DNA of 64,000 nucleotides from assembly GCA_963678575.2 (NCBI GenBank), contig CAXXHV010000002.1:1488001-1552000 (forward strand), given 5' to 3'. This DNA comes from Pleomorphochaeta sp963678575. GTDB lineage: Bacteria > Spirochaetota > Spirochaetia > Sphaerochaetales > Sphaerochaetaceae. Under the pieces are notes generated by a model, which had not been told where the DNA came from, ran no database searches, and saw only the letters and a list, made by a program, of their open reading frames with translations. The position numbers were made by a program, and so were the translations under genes. Of this stretch, positions 1-8,353 are shown piece after piece (position 1 is the stretch's first letter; each line of letters starts with the position of its first letter).

Positions 1-1
1 G

Positions 2-262
2 TATCAATATGGTGCTGAATTAAAATTACCAATATTAGATAATAAATTAGGAACACTATATATGGCAGGTCAAATAAGCAAATGGCAACAAGGCGCTTAT
101 ACTAACAACTATACTTATCAAATTGGTATTATTTTTCCGTCAGAAAAAAATTCTCAAAGAATGAAATTTGGATATCAATTTTATGATGGACAATCCTTAA
201 TTAATAATTATCAAAATAGACGAGCAAGATTTTCCGGATTTGTTTTTACAATAGATCAATAA
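2..262 (+). CDS. C-terminal fragment of a probable outer-membrane protein (DUF1207-like?)
   Basis: An open frame runs in from the left edge and gives 86 residues before a TAA stop. The fragment is rich in aromatic, Gly and Asn residues with alternating short polar and hydrophobic stretches, as in the last strands of an outer-membrane beta-barrel. The segment FYDGQSLINNYQNRR followed by FSGFVF resembles, from memory, the end of DUF1207 outer-membrane proteins (a YDG-S motif, then a final strand). The N-terminus and any signal peptide lie outside the window. The first internal Met (position 62) is not the real start, because the frame stays open upstream of it. The family call is tentative; that this is a truncated real gene is more secure. 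Confidence 0.55.
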   Translation, partial: YQYGAELKLPILDNKLGTLYMAGQISKWQQGAYTNNYTYQIGIIFPSEKNSQRMKFGYQFYDGQSLINNYQNRRARFSGFVFTIDQ

Positions 263-289
263 TTTTACGATTATTATTCAAATAATTAA

Positions 290-319
290 TTAGCCAGAAT
301 ATTTTTGTATTCTGGCTAA
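290..319. terminator. Hairpin between convergent genes
   Basis: A perfect 11-bp inverted repeat (TTAGCCAGAAT at 290-300, ATTCTGGCTAA at 309-319) with an 8-nt loop lies between the convergent genes ending at 262 and 352. Neither side has a strong T-run, so it may work weakly in both directions. Confidence 0.6.
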
Positions 320-351
320 AAAAAGTAAAAATCATTATAGGAAAAACTAAA

Positions 352-1644
352 TTAACATTTTTCTTCTCTTTCTTTTTGTTTTTGCATCATAATCGATAGT
401 ATTGTTTTATCTGTTTGAGCCATACCTTCATGACTAATTCTAGAAAGGAAATCAAAGCTTTGAACACAATCCATACCAACTATTCCACTTTCTTCTCCTG
501 GTGCATTTCCTTTTATTGCTAAAGTTGTTGCAAGGGCTGCACTCTGAACACAAGAATATATTTTTAGAGCGCATGTCATTTTTGCACCATCACAAATTAT
601 TCCAGTTAAATTTGCAATCATAACATTGATTGCTTTATTCATTTCATCAATAGAACCACCAAGTAGATAAACCATTGCACAGGAAGTTCCAATAGCTGCA
701 GTGAATGCTCCACAAAGAGCTGAAAGTCTATCTTTTTTTGCAGTCAAGCAAAGACCTATTAATTCACCAATTGCTAATGCAGAAGCTAATTCTTCTTCAC
801 TTTTTTCTAGATATGTAGCTAAAGTAAGAACTGGGAGAGTTATTGTTATTCCTTGATTCCCACTTCCACTATTTATAACAACTGGTAAAGGACATCCTGC
901 CATTCTTGCATCTGAAGCACTAGCTGCTAAAGTAGCTCCAAGTTTAAATGCTTCATCAAGAGATTGTGGCGGATCTTGTATGCTCTCATAAGTTGTTTTA
1001 CCAACAGCTAATCCAAAATCTTCAATTAGCGCTTGCTTAGCAATAGCTAAATTAGTATTTGCAGCACTAATTAATAAATCTGAAGTTTCCTTAGGAAGCG
1101 AAGATGAAAAATCAACAATTTCTTTTAATGTTACATTTGCCATAAAATTAGAATCAATTTCTGTTGTATTAAGTTGGCCTAACGGTTCATCAATCAATAC
1201 TTGATCATCTTTTTGTAAAAATGAAAAATATGAATGGTTCCCACTAACAACAGCTATACTTTGATGTTCGTTATTTTTTATTACAACTTTTATATATAAG
1301 GGTGGAACATCTTCTACCATATTTAAAACAACTTTATATGATGCTGCTAATTTTCTCTGACTATCACTAACATCAGATAGAATTCCAAGTCCATTTTCAA
1401 TATTACCGACAGCAACACCTAACGCGACAGCAGCTTGAATACCTTTTGAATCACAATTTGGGATACCCACACCCATTGCATTTTTAACCATATCACGGCT
1501 AGTTTCTACATGAATGCTTTCTATAGTACCCTCTAACAACTCTGCTGCCCTAGCTCCAGCTAAAGCACTTGCAGCAGGTTCAGTACAGCCCATAGCTATA
1601 ACTAATTCTCTATTTAATAGATCAATAAACTTTATATTTTCCAT
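352..1644 (-). CDS. L-cysteine desulfidase / serine dehydratase alpha family protein (UPF0597, CyuA/YhaM-like)
   Basis: This 430-residue protein has the full length of the UPF0597 family, related to the alpha chain of iron-sulfur L-serine dehydratase. The family includes E. coli CyuA (YhaM), which splits L-cysteine into pyruvate, ammonia and sulfide using a [4Fe-4S] cluster. Visible hallmarks are MGCTEPAA near residue 18, a Gly/Ser-rich segment VINSGSGNQGITITLPV near the middle, and ICDGAKMTCALK near residue 350, whose cysteines together with C20 are the likely cluster ligands. No signal peptide or membrane segment is seen, so it should be cytosolic. It stands alone, with no clear ribosome site before the ATG. 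Cysteine is the likelier substrate, but another amino acid cannot be excluded. Confidence 0.85.
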   Translation of the reverse strand: MENIKFIDLLNRELVIAMGCTEPAASALAGARAAELLEGTIESIHVETSRDMVKNAMGVGIPNCDSKGIQAAVALGVAVGNIENGLGILSDVSDSQRKLAASYKVVLNMVEDVPPLYIKVVIKNNEHQSIAVVSGNHSYFSFLQKDDQVLIDEPLGQLNTTEIDSNFMANVTLKEIVDFSSSLPKETSDLLISAANTNLAIAKQALIEDFGLAVGKTTYESIQDPPQSLDEAFKLGATLAASASDARMAGCPLPVVINSGSGNQGITITLPVLTLATYLEKSEEELASALAIGELIGLCLTAKKDRLSALCGAFTAAIGTSCAMVYLLGGSIDEMNKAINVMIANLTGIICDGAKMTCALKIYSCVQSAALATTLAIKGNAPGEESGIVGMDCVQSFDFLSRISHEGMAQTDKTILSIMMQKQKEREEKC

Positions 1645-1812
1645 AACTGAAATATATCATATGATTATATTATTAACAAGAATTTTTTTTAGGTTTTCAT
1701 CTTATTTTAAAATAATATTTAGTTTAAAATAAATATTTATCATATAAATTTACAAATAATCAAATATGTAAAAAATAATACTTTTATATCATAAAAGGAT
1801 TAAGTCAGAAAC

Positions 1813-1847
1813 TAAGGGTGTTAATATTAAAAATACTAGCACCCTTA
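1813..1847 (-). terminator. Hairpin downstream of manA
   Basis: An 11-bp stem (1813-1823 with 1837-1847, one G-T pair) lies 29 bases past the end of manA. The T-tract is weak, so function as a terminator is inferred. Confidence 0.45.
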
Positions 1848-1875
1848 TATATTAAGTTTATTATTAATTAATTTA

Positions 1876-3048
1876 TTAGCAAGTTGCTATAAAAACATCA
1901 CTACTATTATTTAAAATCATATGAGTTTTTGCGGCAATTACATAAACATCACCTTTATTGACCTCGATTGTTTTTCCATCAATTTTCAATGTACTTTTAT
2001 CAAGGAATAAAAGCATTTCAATATTTTCTGTTACAACATCGCTTTCACCTTTTCTATAAACAGCTAAGGTAAATTCTTCTGTTGGTGTTTCAATAATTTC
2101 TTTGTTTTCTGTATCAAAATAAGTTTTACATTTCTTTATTTTTAAAGGCTTAATTTTCATTACCTTTAATAATTCAGATACATCCATTTTTTTATTTGTT
2201 AGACCACCTCTGAGGACATTATCAGATGCACTCATCAACTCAATACCATTACCATAAACATAAGCATGTAATAATCTTGGTTCAAGATATAAAGCTTCAC
2301 CTTTTTTTAGATGAACTACATTTAATAATAATGGAGCAAATAAACCTCTATCCTTTGGAAAATCATTTTTTACTCTATTGATAATTCCTTCTTTTGTAAA
2401 AAAGTTATCAATCATATTATTAGAATTTGCAACATTTTTTAATAATTCGTTTATTAAGGTTGAAAGAGTATTAACATCTACGGTGTATAAATATTTAAAT
2501 ATCACTTTAGCTTTATTTTCTACATTTCTTAATAAAGGTAAAATAAAAGTATCAAATCCATTTGGAATATATGTTTTTAAATTAGCTATAATCTCATCAT
2601 CAGGGAGAAAACCGCACATTGCACTAATATCAGATAAAGCATAAATTACTTCTGCCTTTCTATTACTATCTTTGTAATTCCATAAAGGTTTTGGGTTATT
2701 TTTTCTAAAATCCTTTTCATTTTCAAAGCCAATTCTTGCTTCTCTATAATCAGGATGACATTGAATCGATAAAGGTTTTTCAATTGCCAAAACTTTAAAC
2801 AAGAAAGGAAGTTCATCATTAAACATTTTTAAATGTTCAGCACTGAAAAAATTTAAATTATTTTTTAAAAAATTCTCTAAAGTTTGTTCACTACCACTTA
2901 CAATAGAAGGAGCTCCAGGATGAGTACCCATCCACATCTCTGCTTTAGGCTTTCCATCAGCTTTTGAACCAATTAGATTTGGAATAAAATCATTATTCCC
3001 CCAAGCATAATCAACAACTTTAGCAGTTATCTTTACGTATTTATTCAT
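1876..3048 (-). CDS. manA: Mannose-6-phosphate isomerase, class I
   Basis: This 390-residue protein interconverts mannose 6-phosphate and fructose 6-phosphate in the cytosol, using zinc. Type I PMI hallmarks are present: a start with DYAWGNNDFIP, a zinc-site segment LSIQCHPD near residue 115, and the signature EPRLLHAYVYGNGIELMSASDN followed at once by VLRGGLTNKKMDV around residues 250-290. The length matches the family. It is transcribed alone, with a hairpin after it. Mannose 6-phosphate may come from sugar uptake or be used for glycan precursors; nothing nearby decides this. Confidence 0.95.
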   Translation of the reverse strand: MNKYVKITAKVVDYAWGNNDFIPNLIGSKADGKPKAEMWMGTHPGAPSIVSGSEQTLENFLKNNLNFFSAEHLKMFNDELPFLFKVLAIEKPLSIQCHPDYREARIGFENEKDFRKNNPKPLWNYKDSNRKAEVIYALSDISAMCGFLPDDEIIANLKTYIPNGFDTFILPLLRNVENKAKVIFKYLYTVDVNTLSTLINELLKNVANSNNMIDNFFTKEGIINRVKNDFPKDRGLFAPLLLNVVHLKKGEALYLEPRLLHAYVYGNGIELMSASDNVLRGGLTNKKMDVSELLKVMKIKPLKIKKCKTYFDTENKEIIETPTEEFTLAVYRKGESDVVTENIEMLLFLDKSTLKIDGKTIEVNKGDVYVIAAKTHMILNNSSDVFIATC

Positions 3049-3110
3049 AGCCTTATCCTATAAAATTATTTTTTATAAATAGTATATTATTAATAAATAA
3101 TAAACAACAT

Positions 3111-3141
3111 AAAAAAGAGCCTGCATATAGAATGCAAGCTC
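3111..3141 (-). terminator. Rho-independent terminator of the NhaC gene
   Basis: Read on the minus strand, GAGCTTGCAT pairs with ATGCAGGCTC (one mismatch) and is followed at once by TTTTTT. It lies 25 bases past the end of the antiporter gene. Confidence 0.85.
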
Positions 3142-3166
3142 ATATATCAACATAAATAGGTATTTA

Positions 3167-4792
3167 TTACTTAAAATTTAACATTTTTGGTAAGAAAGTT
3201 ATAGCAATAATAAAACAAATCAATGAAGCTAACCAAGTAACTAAAATACTCATACCAAATATTCCACCAAAAAAATATCCAATAAATGAACAGGAAGCTA
3301 CAGTTAGTGCATAAGGAAGTTGTGTTCTAACATGTTCTAAATGAGGACAACTAGCTCCAGTAGAAGATAAAATAGTTGTATCACTAATTGGAGAAGCATG
3401 ATCTCCAAATACTGCGCCACCTAATACAGCACTTACACTAAATAAACAACCATTTATCATATGTGCTACATCTAAGCCCTTAGCTTGGCTTAATCCAACA
3501 ATAATTGGCATTATAATTGGAATCATTATTGCAAAAGTTCCCCAAGAAGTCCCTGTTGCAAAAGATATTAATGCAGAAAGAGCAAAAACAATCATAGGAA
3601 CTAGCCAAATTGGGAATCCACCACCTACTACAACCTCAGATAGGTAAGAAGCTAAGCCTAAGCCGCCATCTGCTGGAGAATATTTAATAATCCCGCCAAT
3701 AGTCCAAGCCATAGTTAAAATAATTAAAGCTGGAACCATACTTTTTATACCTTCAATTAAAGAATCACTTGCACTTTTAATTGAAAACAGCCCTCTTACA
3801 ATATAAAAGATATAAGTTAAGAATAATGTAATTATAACTGCATAAAACAACGCCATTGAAGCATCAGTATTATTAAAAGCCTCACCTAAACTGATTATAC
3901 TCATTGCTTGTTTTAATGAAAGAATAATTTCTCCATCAACACTTGATAACCAGGTTGTTAATGGGAACAAAACTACTGCAGATACTATTAATACAATTAT
4001 TGGGAATAACATATCAAAAGGTTTAGCTTTGCTACTATTATCATCACCCTCTAATTTTATTTCACCAGGAGCTGGGCCATATTCTTCATTATATAATTTG
4101 CCTGTTTCTTTTGCATACTCAACACTCTTTTTCATAGCTCCAAAATCTCTAGAAGTAAAGATAATAGTTAAAACCATAATTAATGTTAAAATAGCATAAA
4201 TATTAAAAGGAACACTTTTCATAAAAAATGTGAACTCACTAATATTTAATTGATCAAATCCCTCTGATCCTTTTATTAAACTCATTACAGTTATAACCCA
4301 TGAAGAAATAGGGACTATTATACAAACAGGTGCAGCTGTTGAGTCTAAGATATATGCTAATTTTGCTCTTGGTATTTTATTCTTGTCTGTTATAGGTCTC
4401 ATAACAGTTCCAACAGCTAATGAATTAAAATAATCATCAATGAAAATTATAATTCCACAAAACCAAGTCATTAATAAACTTGCTTTTTTGGTATGAAGTC
4501 TTTCTGCCGCCCAATTTCCAAAAGCTCTGGCGCTTCCGGTCCTACTGAGCATCCCTACTAAACCACCAAGTAAAGCACAGAATAAAAATATTCTGATATT
4601 CCACCCATCATTTAAACTACCAGCTAGCATATCAGTTAAACTTAGTATTGCTACAAAGATATTACCACCAGCTACAATTAATGAACCAGACAATATACCT
4701 AAAAATAAAGCGATAATAACATCTTTAGTTATAAAGGCCAAAGTAATTGTTAAAATAGGGGGAATAAGGCCCCACGCGCCAAAATTTTCCAT
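3167..4792 (-). CDS. NhaC-family Na+/H+ antiporter (or related organic-anion antiporter)
   Basis: This 541-residue membrane protein has about a dozen hydrophobic segments and belongs to the NhaC family (PF03553). Visible hallmarks are IIIFIDDYFNSLAVGTVMRP near residue 115, FATGTSWGTFAIMIPI near residue 420, and VFGDHASPISDTTILSSTGA near residue 465, which hold conserved polar residues of the transport path. Family members exchange Na+ for protons, or malate/lactate with ions, so the substrate is not fixed by sequence. AAGGAGA lies just before the ATG. It is a single gene with its own terminator. A role in sodium export or pH balance is the default inference. Confidence 0.88.
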   Translation of the reverse strand: MENFGAWGLIPPILTITLAFITKDVIIALFLGILSGSLIVAGGNIFVAILSLTDMLAGSLNDGWNIRIFLFCALLGGLVGMLSRTGSARAFGNWAAERLHTKKASLLMTWFCGIIIFIDDYFNSLAVGTVMRPITDKNKIPRAKLAYILDSTAAPVCIIVPISSWVITVMSLIKGSEGFDQLNISEFTFFMKSVPFNIYAILTLIMVLTIIFTSRDFGAMKKSVEYAKETGKLYNEEYGPAPGEIKLEGDDNSSKAKPFDMLFPIIVLIVSAVVLFPLTTWLSSVDGEIILSLKQAMSIISLGEAFNNTDASMALFYAVIITLFLTYIFYIVRGLFSIKSASDSLIEGIKSMVPALIILTMAWTIGGIIKYSPADGGLGLASYLSEVVVGGGFPIWLVPMIVFALSALISFATGTSWGTFAIMIPIIMPIIVGLSQAKGLDVAHMINGCLFSVSAVLGGAVFGDHASPISDTTILSSTGASCPHLEHVRTQLPYALTVASCSFIGYFFGGIFGMSILVTWLASLICFIIAITFLPKMLNFK

Positions 4793-4932
4793 TACTAATC
4801 TCTCCTTACAAATAATAACAATATAGCAGTGTTTTGTGATTTTGTATATTCTTTTTGTACAAAATGTTTTATTAATTTAGAAACTGTTATCATTATAACA
4901 AAATAATTTTATTATAATAACATTTCTCACAC

Positions 4933-4964
4933 AAAAAAGCTCTCTAGTTTTTCACTAGAGAGCT
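4933..4964 (-). terminator. Strong rho-independent terminator of the lipoprotein/outer-membrane protein pair
   Basis: A perfect 11-bp stem (AGCTCTCTAGT at 4938-4948, ACTAGAGAGCT at 4954-4964) with a 5-nt loop. On the minus strand it runs into TTTTTTGTGTG. It sits 26 bases past the end of the gene at 4991-6319. Confidence 0.9.
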
Positions 4965-4990
4965 AAATTATTTTTTAAATACTTTGTTTA

Positions 4991-6319
4991 TTACTTGTTC
5001 AAGATTGAGAATTTAACACTTAAAGCATCAGATGGGCTTTGTCCTAAAACATCACCATATTCTTGCCAATAATAAGCAGCATCAAGATGAATTAGTAATA
5101 AATTCAAACCAACACCAACACTCTTATAACCTTGACTAATACCGCCTCTTACTTCAAGCATATTCAATAAGCTTATTTGAGCACCTACATGTAGTGAAGC
5201 TAAAGCGTCACTCTTTAATTGTACTGGAGATCTACTTTGGTTAATTGCATCATTTATTAATCCATAACAATCAATAAAATCAATTGCTAATGAAGGCTTT
5301 AATGCACCTTTTACTTTTGGAGCAAATGAAAGACCTAAATCAAAACTCCAAGGTATTTCAACTTCAAAACTATCAGCTGCAACTGGATCAGTTGAATCAT
5401 CAGTACCTAAAACATCTTCACCTGCAAATGCAACAATTGTTTCATCGTTATTGATTAAACTCTTAAGATTAGTATAACCAACCATGTTATAATTACCATT
5501 AAAGTTTCTTCCAACACCACTAACTGTTAATCCTAGAGGTAAATTTAAATTAGCACCTACTGTAACAGGTAGTGCATAACCACTTGCAAATGGAAGAGTT
5601 TCCATAAGAGTTGTACTTACCTCATCACCATTTTGCATTGAACTAATTAAGTTAATTGCTTCATTAGCATCTATGGCTACAGAATAAGCTTTAAAATTAA
5701 ATGCACCAGTAGCTCCTAAATCAATAGAAACATATTTTCCTAGAGGAATATTGAAACCTAAAGCTAAGGTTGCTGCAACATTTGTTTCACTTATTGCAGA
5801 TGCTGTTGTATAGTCACCACCACCATTATAGCTTCTAAGTTTTTCTTGTACTGCTAAATCAAAACCTAACCCTCTTGTTTTAATTCCAAAATTAGTATCA
5901 ATTGTCATGATTTCCCCATGACCATAAGGAATTGATTTTAAGAATAAAACACCTAAATCAACTGGGGCATTATCATCAGCACCTATTCTTTCAGCAATTG
6001 TAATCAAATCATCACCTGATTCAGGTAATAAAAGATTATATACATTATTAACAGTTAATGTTAATGATGGTAAAACTATTTTAAATCCATCTTTTGTTAT
6101 ATTAGCTGGGTTATATAAATATGAATCATAATAACCTGCTAAACCTAATCCAGCATTACCCATAGCTAATCTATGGCTACTTGTTGGCATAAATGCAGTA
6201 TTTCTAGCTCTTTCAGTAGCTGTTGCTAATAGAGCTGGATCTATAGTAGCAAAAACTGAAGTAGAAGCTAGTATGCTACATGCAACAATACTTATTATTA
6301 CTTTTTTAATATTTTTCAT
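4991..6319 (-). CDS. Predicted outer-membrane beta-barrel protein (FadL/TraF-like), paralogue of 12270-13559
   Basis: This 442-residue exported protein has a classical signal peptide ending near VFA at residue 25, then a conserved block FMPTSSHRLAMGNAGLGLAG followed by YDSYLYNPANITKDG. The GNAG and NPA pattern is typical of FadL/TraF-like barrels. The rest is Gly/Asn-rich with repeated amphipathic strands, ending in SVKFSILNK, which looks like a closing strand. AAGGAGA precedes the ATG. It lies 12 bases after the lipoprotein gene at 6332-7942 and shares its terminator, so the two are probably one operon. A close relative is encoded at 12270-13559. Outer-membrane location is inferred; transport of fatty acids or other hydrophobic compounds is possible but unproven. 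Confidence 0.75.
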   Translation of the reverse strand: MKNIKKVIISIVACSILASTSVFATIDPALLATATERARNTAFMPTSSHRLAMGNAGLGLAGYYDSYLYNPANITKDGFKIVLPSLTLTVNNVYNLLLPESGDDLITIAERIGADDNAPVDLGVLFLKSIPYGHGEIMTIDTNFGIKTRGLGFDLAVQEKLRSYNGGGDYTTASAISETNVAATLALGFNIPLGKYVSIDLGATGAFNFKAYSVAIDANEAINLISSMQNGDEVSTTLMETLPFASGYALPVTVGANLNLPLGLTVSGVGRNFNGNYNMVGYTNLKSLINNDETIVAFAGEDVLGTDDSTDPVAADSFEVEIPWSFDLGLSFAPKVKGALKPSLAIDFIDCYGLINDAINQSRSPVQLKSDALASLHVGAQISLLNMLEVRGGISQGYKSVGVGLNLLLIHLDAAYYWQEYGDVLGQSPSDALSVKFSILNK

Positions 6320-6331
6320 AACTTTCTCCTT

Positions 6332-7942
6332 CTACTCATCACTATTATTTAATGAAGTTTGTAGTTTCTTCAACATATCACTTAATATATTAGCATTTTC
6401 ATCATTTGTTCCTAAGTCAACTATATATATTGCATTATCAAGATAATTTTGTACTTTTGTTTGTAAACCTAAATCAACAATAATTTGACTTGGATTATTA
6501 AAAGAATCCTCAAGAGCTAACAAATCAGCTGGGATAGTAACATCCATATCGGTTGTAAAGTTATCTGTTTGTATTAACTCTATATTTGAATCAGGGACTA
6601 AGAATGCGTCTACAATTTCTTCAATCGTAGCATAGTCAGAATCACCTATATCAGTTGCTAACTCATCAAAAACGGGTTCAATATTAACCAATACGGTTGC
6701 AATAGTATAGTTTATTAAACCAGTTACACCACAGAATAGAGCTCTCTCATCGCCACTAATAGTTGAACGTGTTTTTTTAACTAATTTCGCAGTACTGATA
6801 AACGTATTAAAGGCAGCATATTGATCACTATAATCCTTAATTGCAGCATCAAACTTATCTCTATCCATTGTAGGAGTAGCAGCATTAATATCAACACCTA
6901 AAATATCTTGAATAATTAAATCAATTGTATCATTAAAGGCATTTAAATATTGAATACTTGCTTCTGGTAAATCATATGGTTTATCAGTAGGATCTGGCTC
7001 TGAAGATGAATCAGAAATAACTCTTTCTACACTAGCTTCGCCCTCATCATTAAATAATGAAAATAGTTCATTTATATTTACGCTATTAATAATGTCTGAA
7101 GTTGAACCTTTAGCTTTTGCAACCTTAACCATTAATGCAGCATCACTGATAACAGCATTAATACTTTCATTAATTTCAGAATTATTAGTAACATTATCTA
7201 CATCAATATCTTCAATATTCCCAGTACCAGAATCGGCAATTGTATTTAATGCTTTTGAAAGACTATTAATTAAATTTGTTGCAACTTGAATATTTAAGAT
7301 ATCAGCTTGAGTTGGGTTTTCTGGTAATTCAAGATTTAAACCACTAGTTAATTCATCAAAACTGTCTTTAAATTCTTGACTCATCCCTGATCCACTAATA
7401 TTACTGTTTAGTTCTTCTAAAACTTTATTCATAATAATTGAAGTATTGTGTGCGGCAATTCTTTGATCATCATCAGCCTCTTCTTGAAGACTTTGAATAA
7501 ATTCTTCTTCACTACTTCCAGTTAATGCATTAGCAACAGTTGCTTTTAATTCTAATTTCTCTTCTTCTGTTTGTTTAGGTAAAGTTGGAACTTTGTTGTC
7601 AACAACAGCTACTTTTCCAGGCTCTAATGAAGAAGAAGTATCTGTTTCAGTATATGTTTCAATATCATCAGGATTTACCCCGTTTGGTAATTCAACTGAA
7701 GCTACTTCTTTAACATCAATTTTTCCAGCAACAACAACTTCACTTTCATCCTCTTCTACCGGTTGAGAAGCTTGGACTACAGCATTAGCTGCCTCTTGAG
7801 CTTGTTCTCCAACTAAATTAACATCAAAAAGCTCTTCATAGGCATTACCTTTGAAAGGATTTAACAAAGTTGAAAAATCACAAGAGGATAATAATAAAAC
7901 TGTTGCTAATATGACTAAAAAACTTAATCTTTTATTTCGCAT
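6332..7942 (-). CDS. Lipoprotein of unknown function
   Basis: This is a 536-residue protein when started at the ATG at 7942, which has AGGGGGAA just upstream. An open frame reaches 8035, but the extra 31 residues would mask the signal peptide and have no ribosome site. The N-terminus MRNKRLSFLVILATVLLLSS followed by Cys is a clear lipoprotein signal (lipobox LSSC, lipidated Cys at about 21). The mature part is acidic and rich in Asn, Ser, Asp and Glu, mostly helical in pattern, with no domain that I recognise. It is followed after 12 bases by the outer-membrane protein gene, which suggests a shared envelope role. Function unknown. Confidence 0.7.
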   Translation of the reverse strand: MRNKRLSFLVILATVLLLSSCDFSTLLNPFKGNAYEELFDVNLVGEQAQEAANAVVQASQPVEEDESEVVVAGKIDVKEVASVELPNGVNPDDIETYTETDTSSSLEPGKVAVVDNKVPTLPKQTEEEKLELKATVANALTGSSEEEFIQSLQEEADDDQRIAAHNTSIIMNKVLEELNSNISGSGMSQEFKDSFDELTSGLNLELPENPTQADILNIQVATNLINSLSKALNTIADSGTGNIEDIDVDNVTNNSEINESINAVISDAALMVKVAKAKGSTSDIINSVNINELFSLFNDEGEASVERVISDSSSEPDPTDKPYDLPEASIQYLNAFNDTIDLIIQDILGVDINAATPTMDRDKFDAAIKDYSDQYAAFNTFISTAKLVKKTRSTISGDERALFCGVTGLINYTIATVLVNIEPVFDELATDIGDSDYATIEEIVDAFLVPDSNIELIQTDNFTTDMDVTIPADLLALEDSFNNPSQIIVDLGLQTKVQNYLDNAIYIVDLGTNDENANILSDMLKKLQTSLNNSDE

Positions 7943-8353
7943 ATTTTTTCCCCCTAAATTCAAATTATCTAATTTGAAAATTGTATATTTATATTTACTA
8001 TATCTTTTTTCAATAAAAAAGAATTCTACTAACAAATATATTCTACAATATTAAAGTATAAAAAACACTAAAAAGTTACGAAAATAATCATAATATAATT
8101 TATTTTTCTATAAAATTTAATTATCACTATACATATTAACAGTATATTGATTAAAAAAAGAATAATTTTATAATATATTTAATATATATTTTTTTATTGA
8201 TTTTAATATACTTTACACTATTGTTTATTAAAAAATATTGCTAAATTTTATTATTATTATTTTGACAAATAGATGCTTTAATGTTAAAAAAGGACTAGTA
8301 TTAATATGAAAGTATTCACATTACTAGTCCTTTATTGTTATTTTATTAGAGAA
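7943..8353. other. Intergenic stretch with promoter region and a terminator
   Basis: About 410 very AT-rich bases between the lipoprotein gene and the acyl-CoA ligase gene. Apart from the terminator listed at 8286-8333, I see no gene and no convincing single promoter. Confidence 0.5.
8286..8333 (-). terminator. Rho-independent terminator of the acyl-CoA ligase gene
   Basis: AAAGGACTAGTA at 8289-8300 pairs perfectly with TACTAGTCCTTT at 8322-8333. The minus strand continues into a T-run. It lies 21 bases past the gene end. Confidence 0.85.

Noticed and set aside
7943..8035. Longer N-terminus for the lipoprotein gene
   Set aside because: Adds 31 residues before a clear lipoprotein signal, while a strong ribosome site directly precedes the ATG at 7942.
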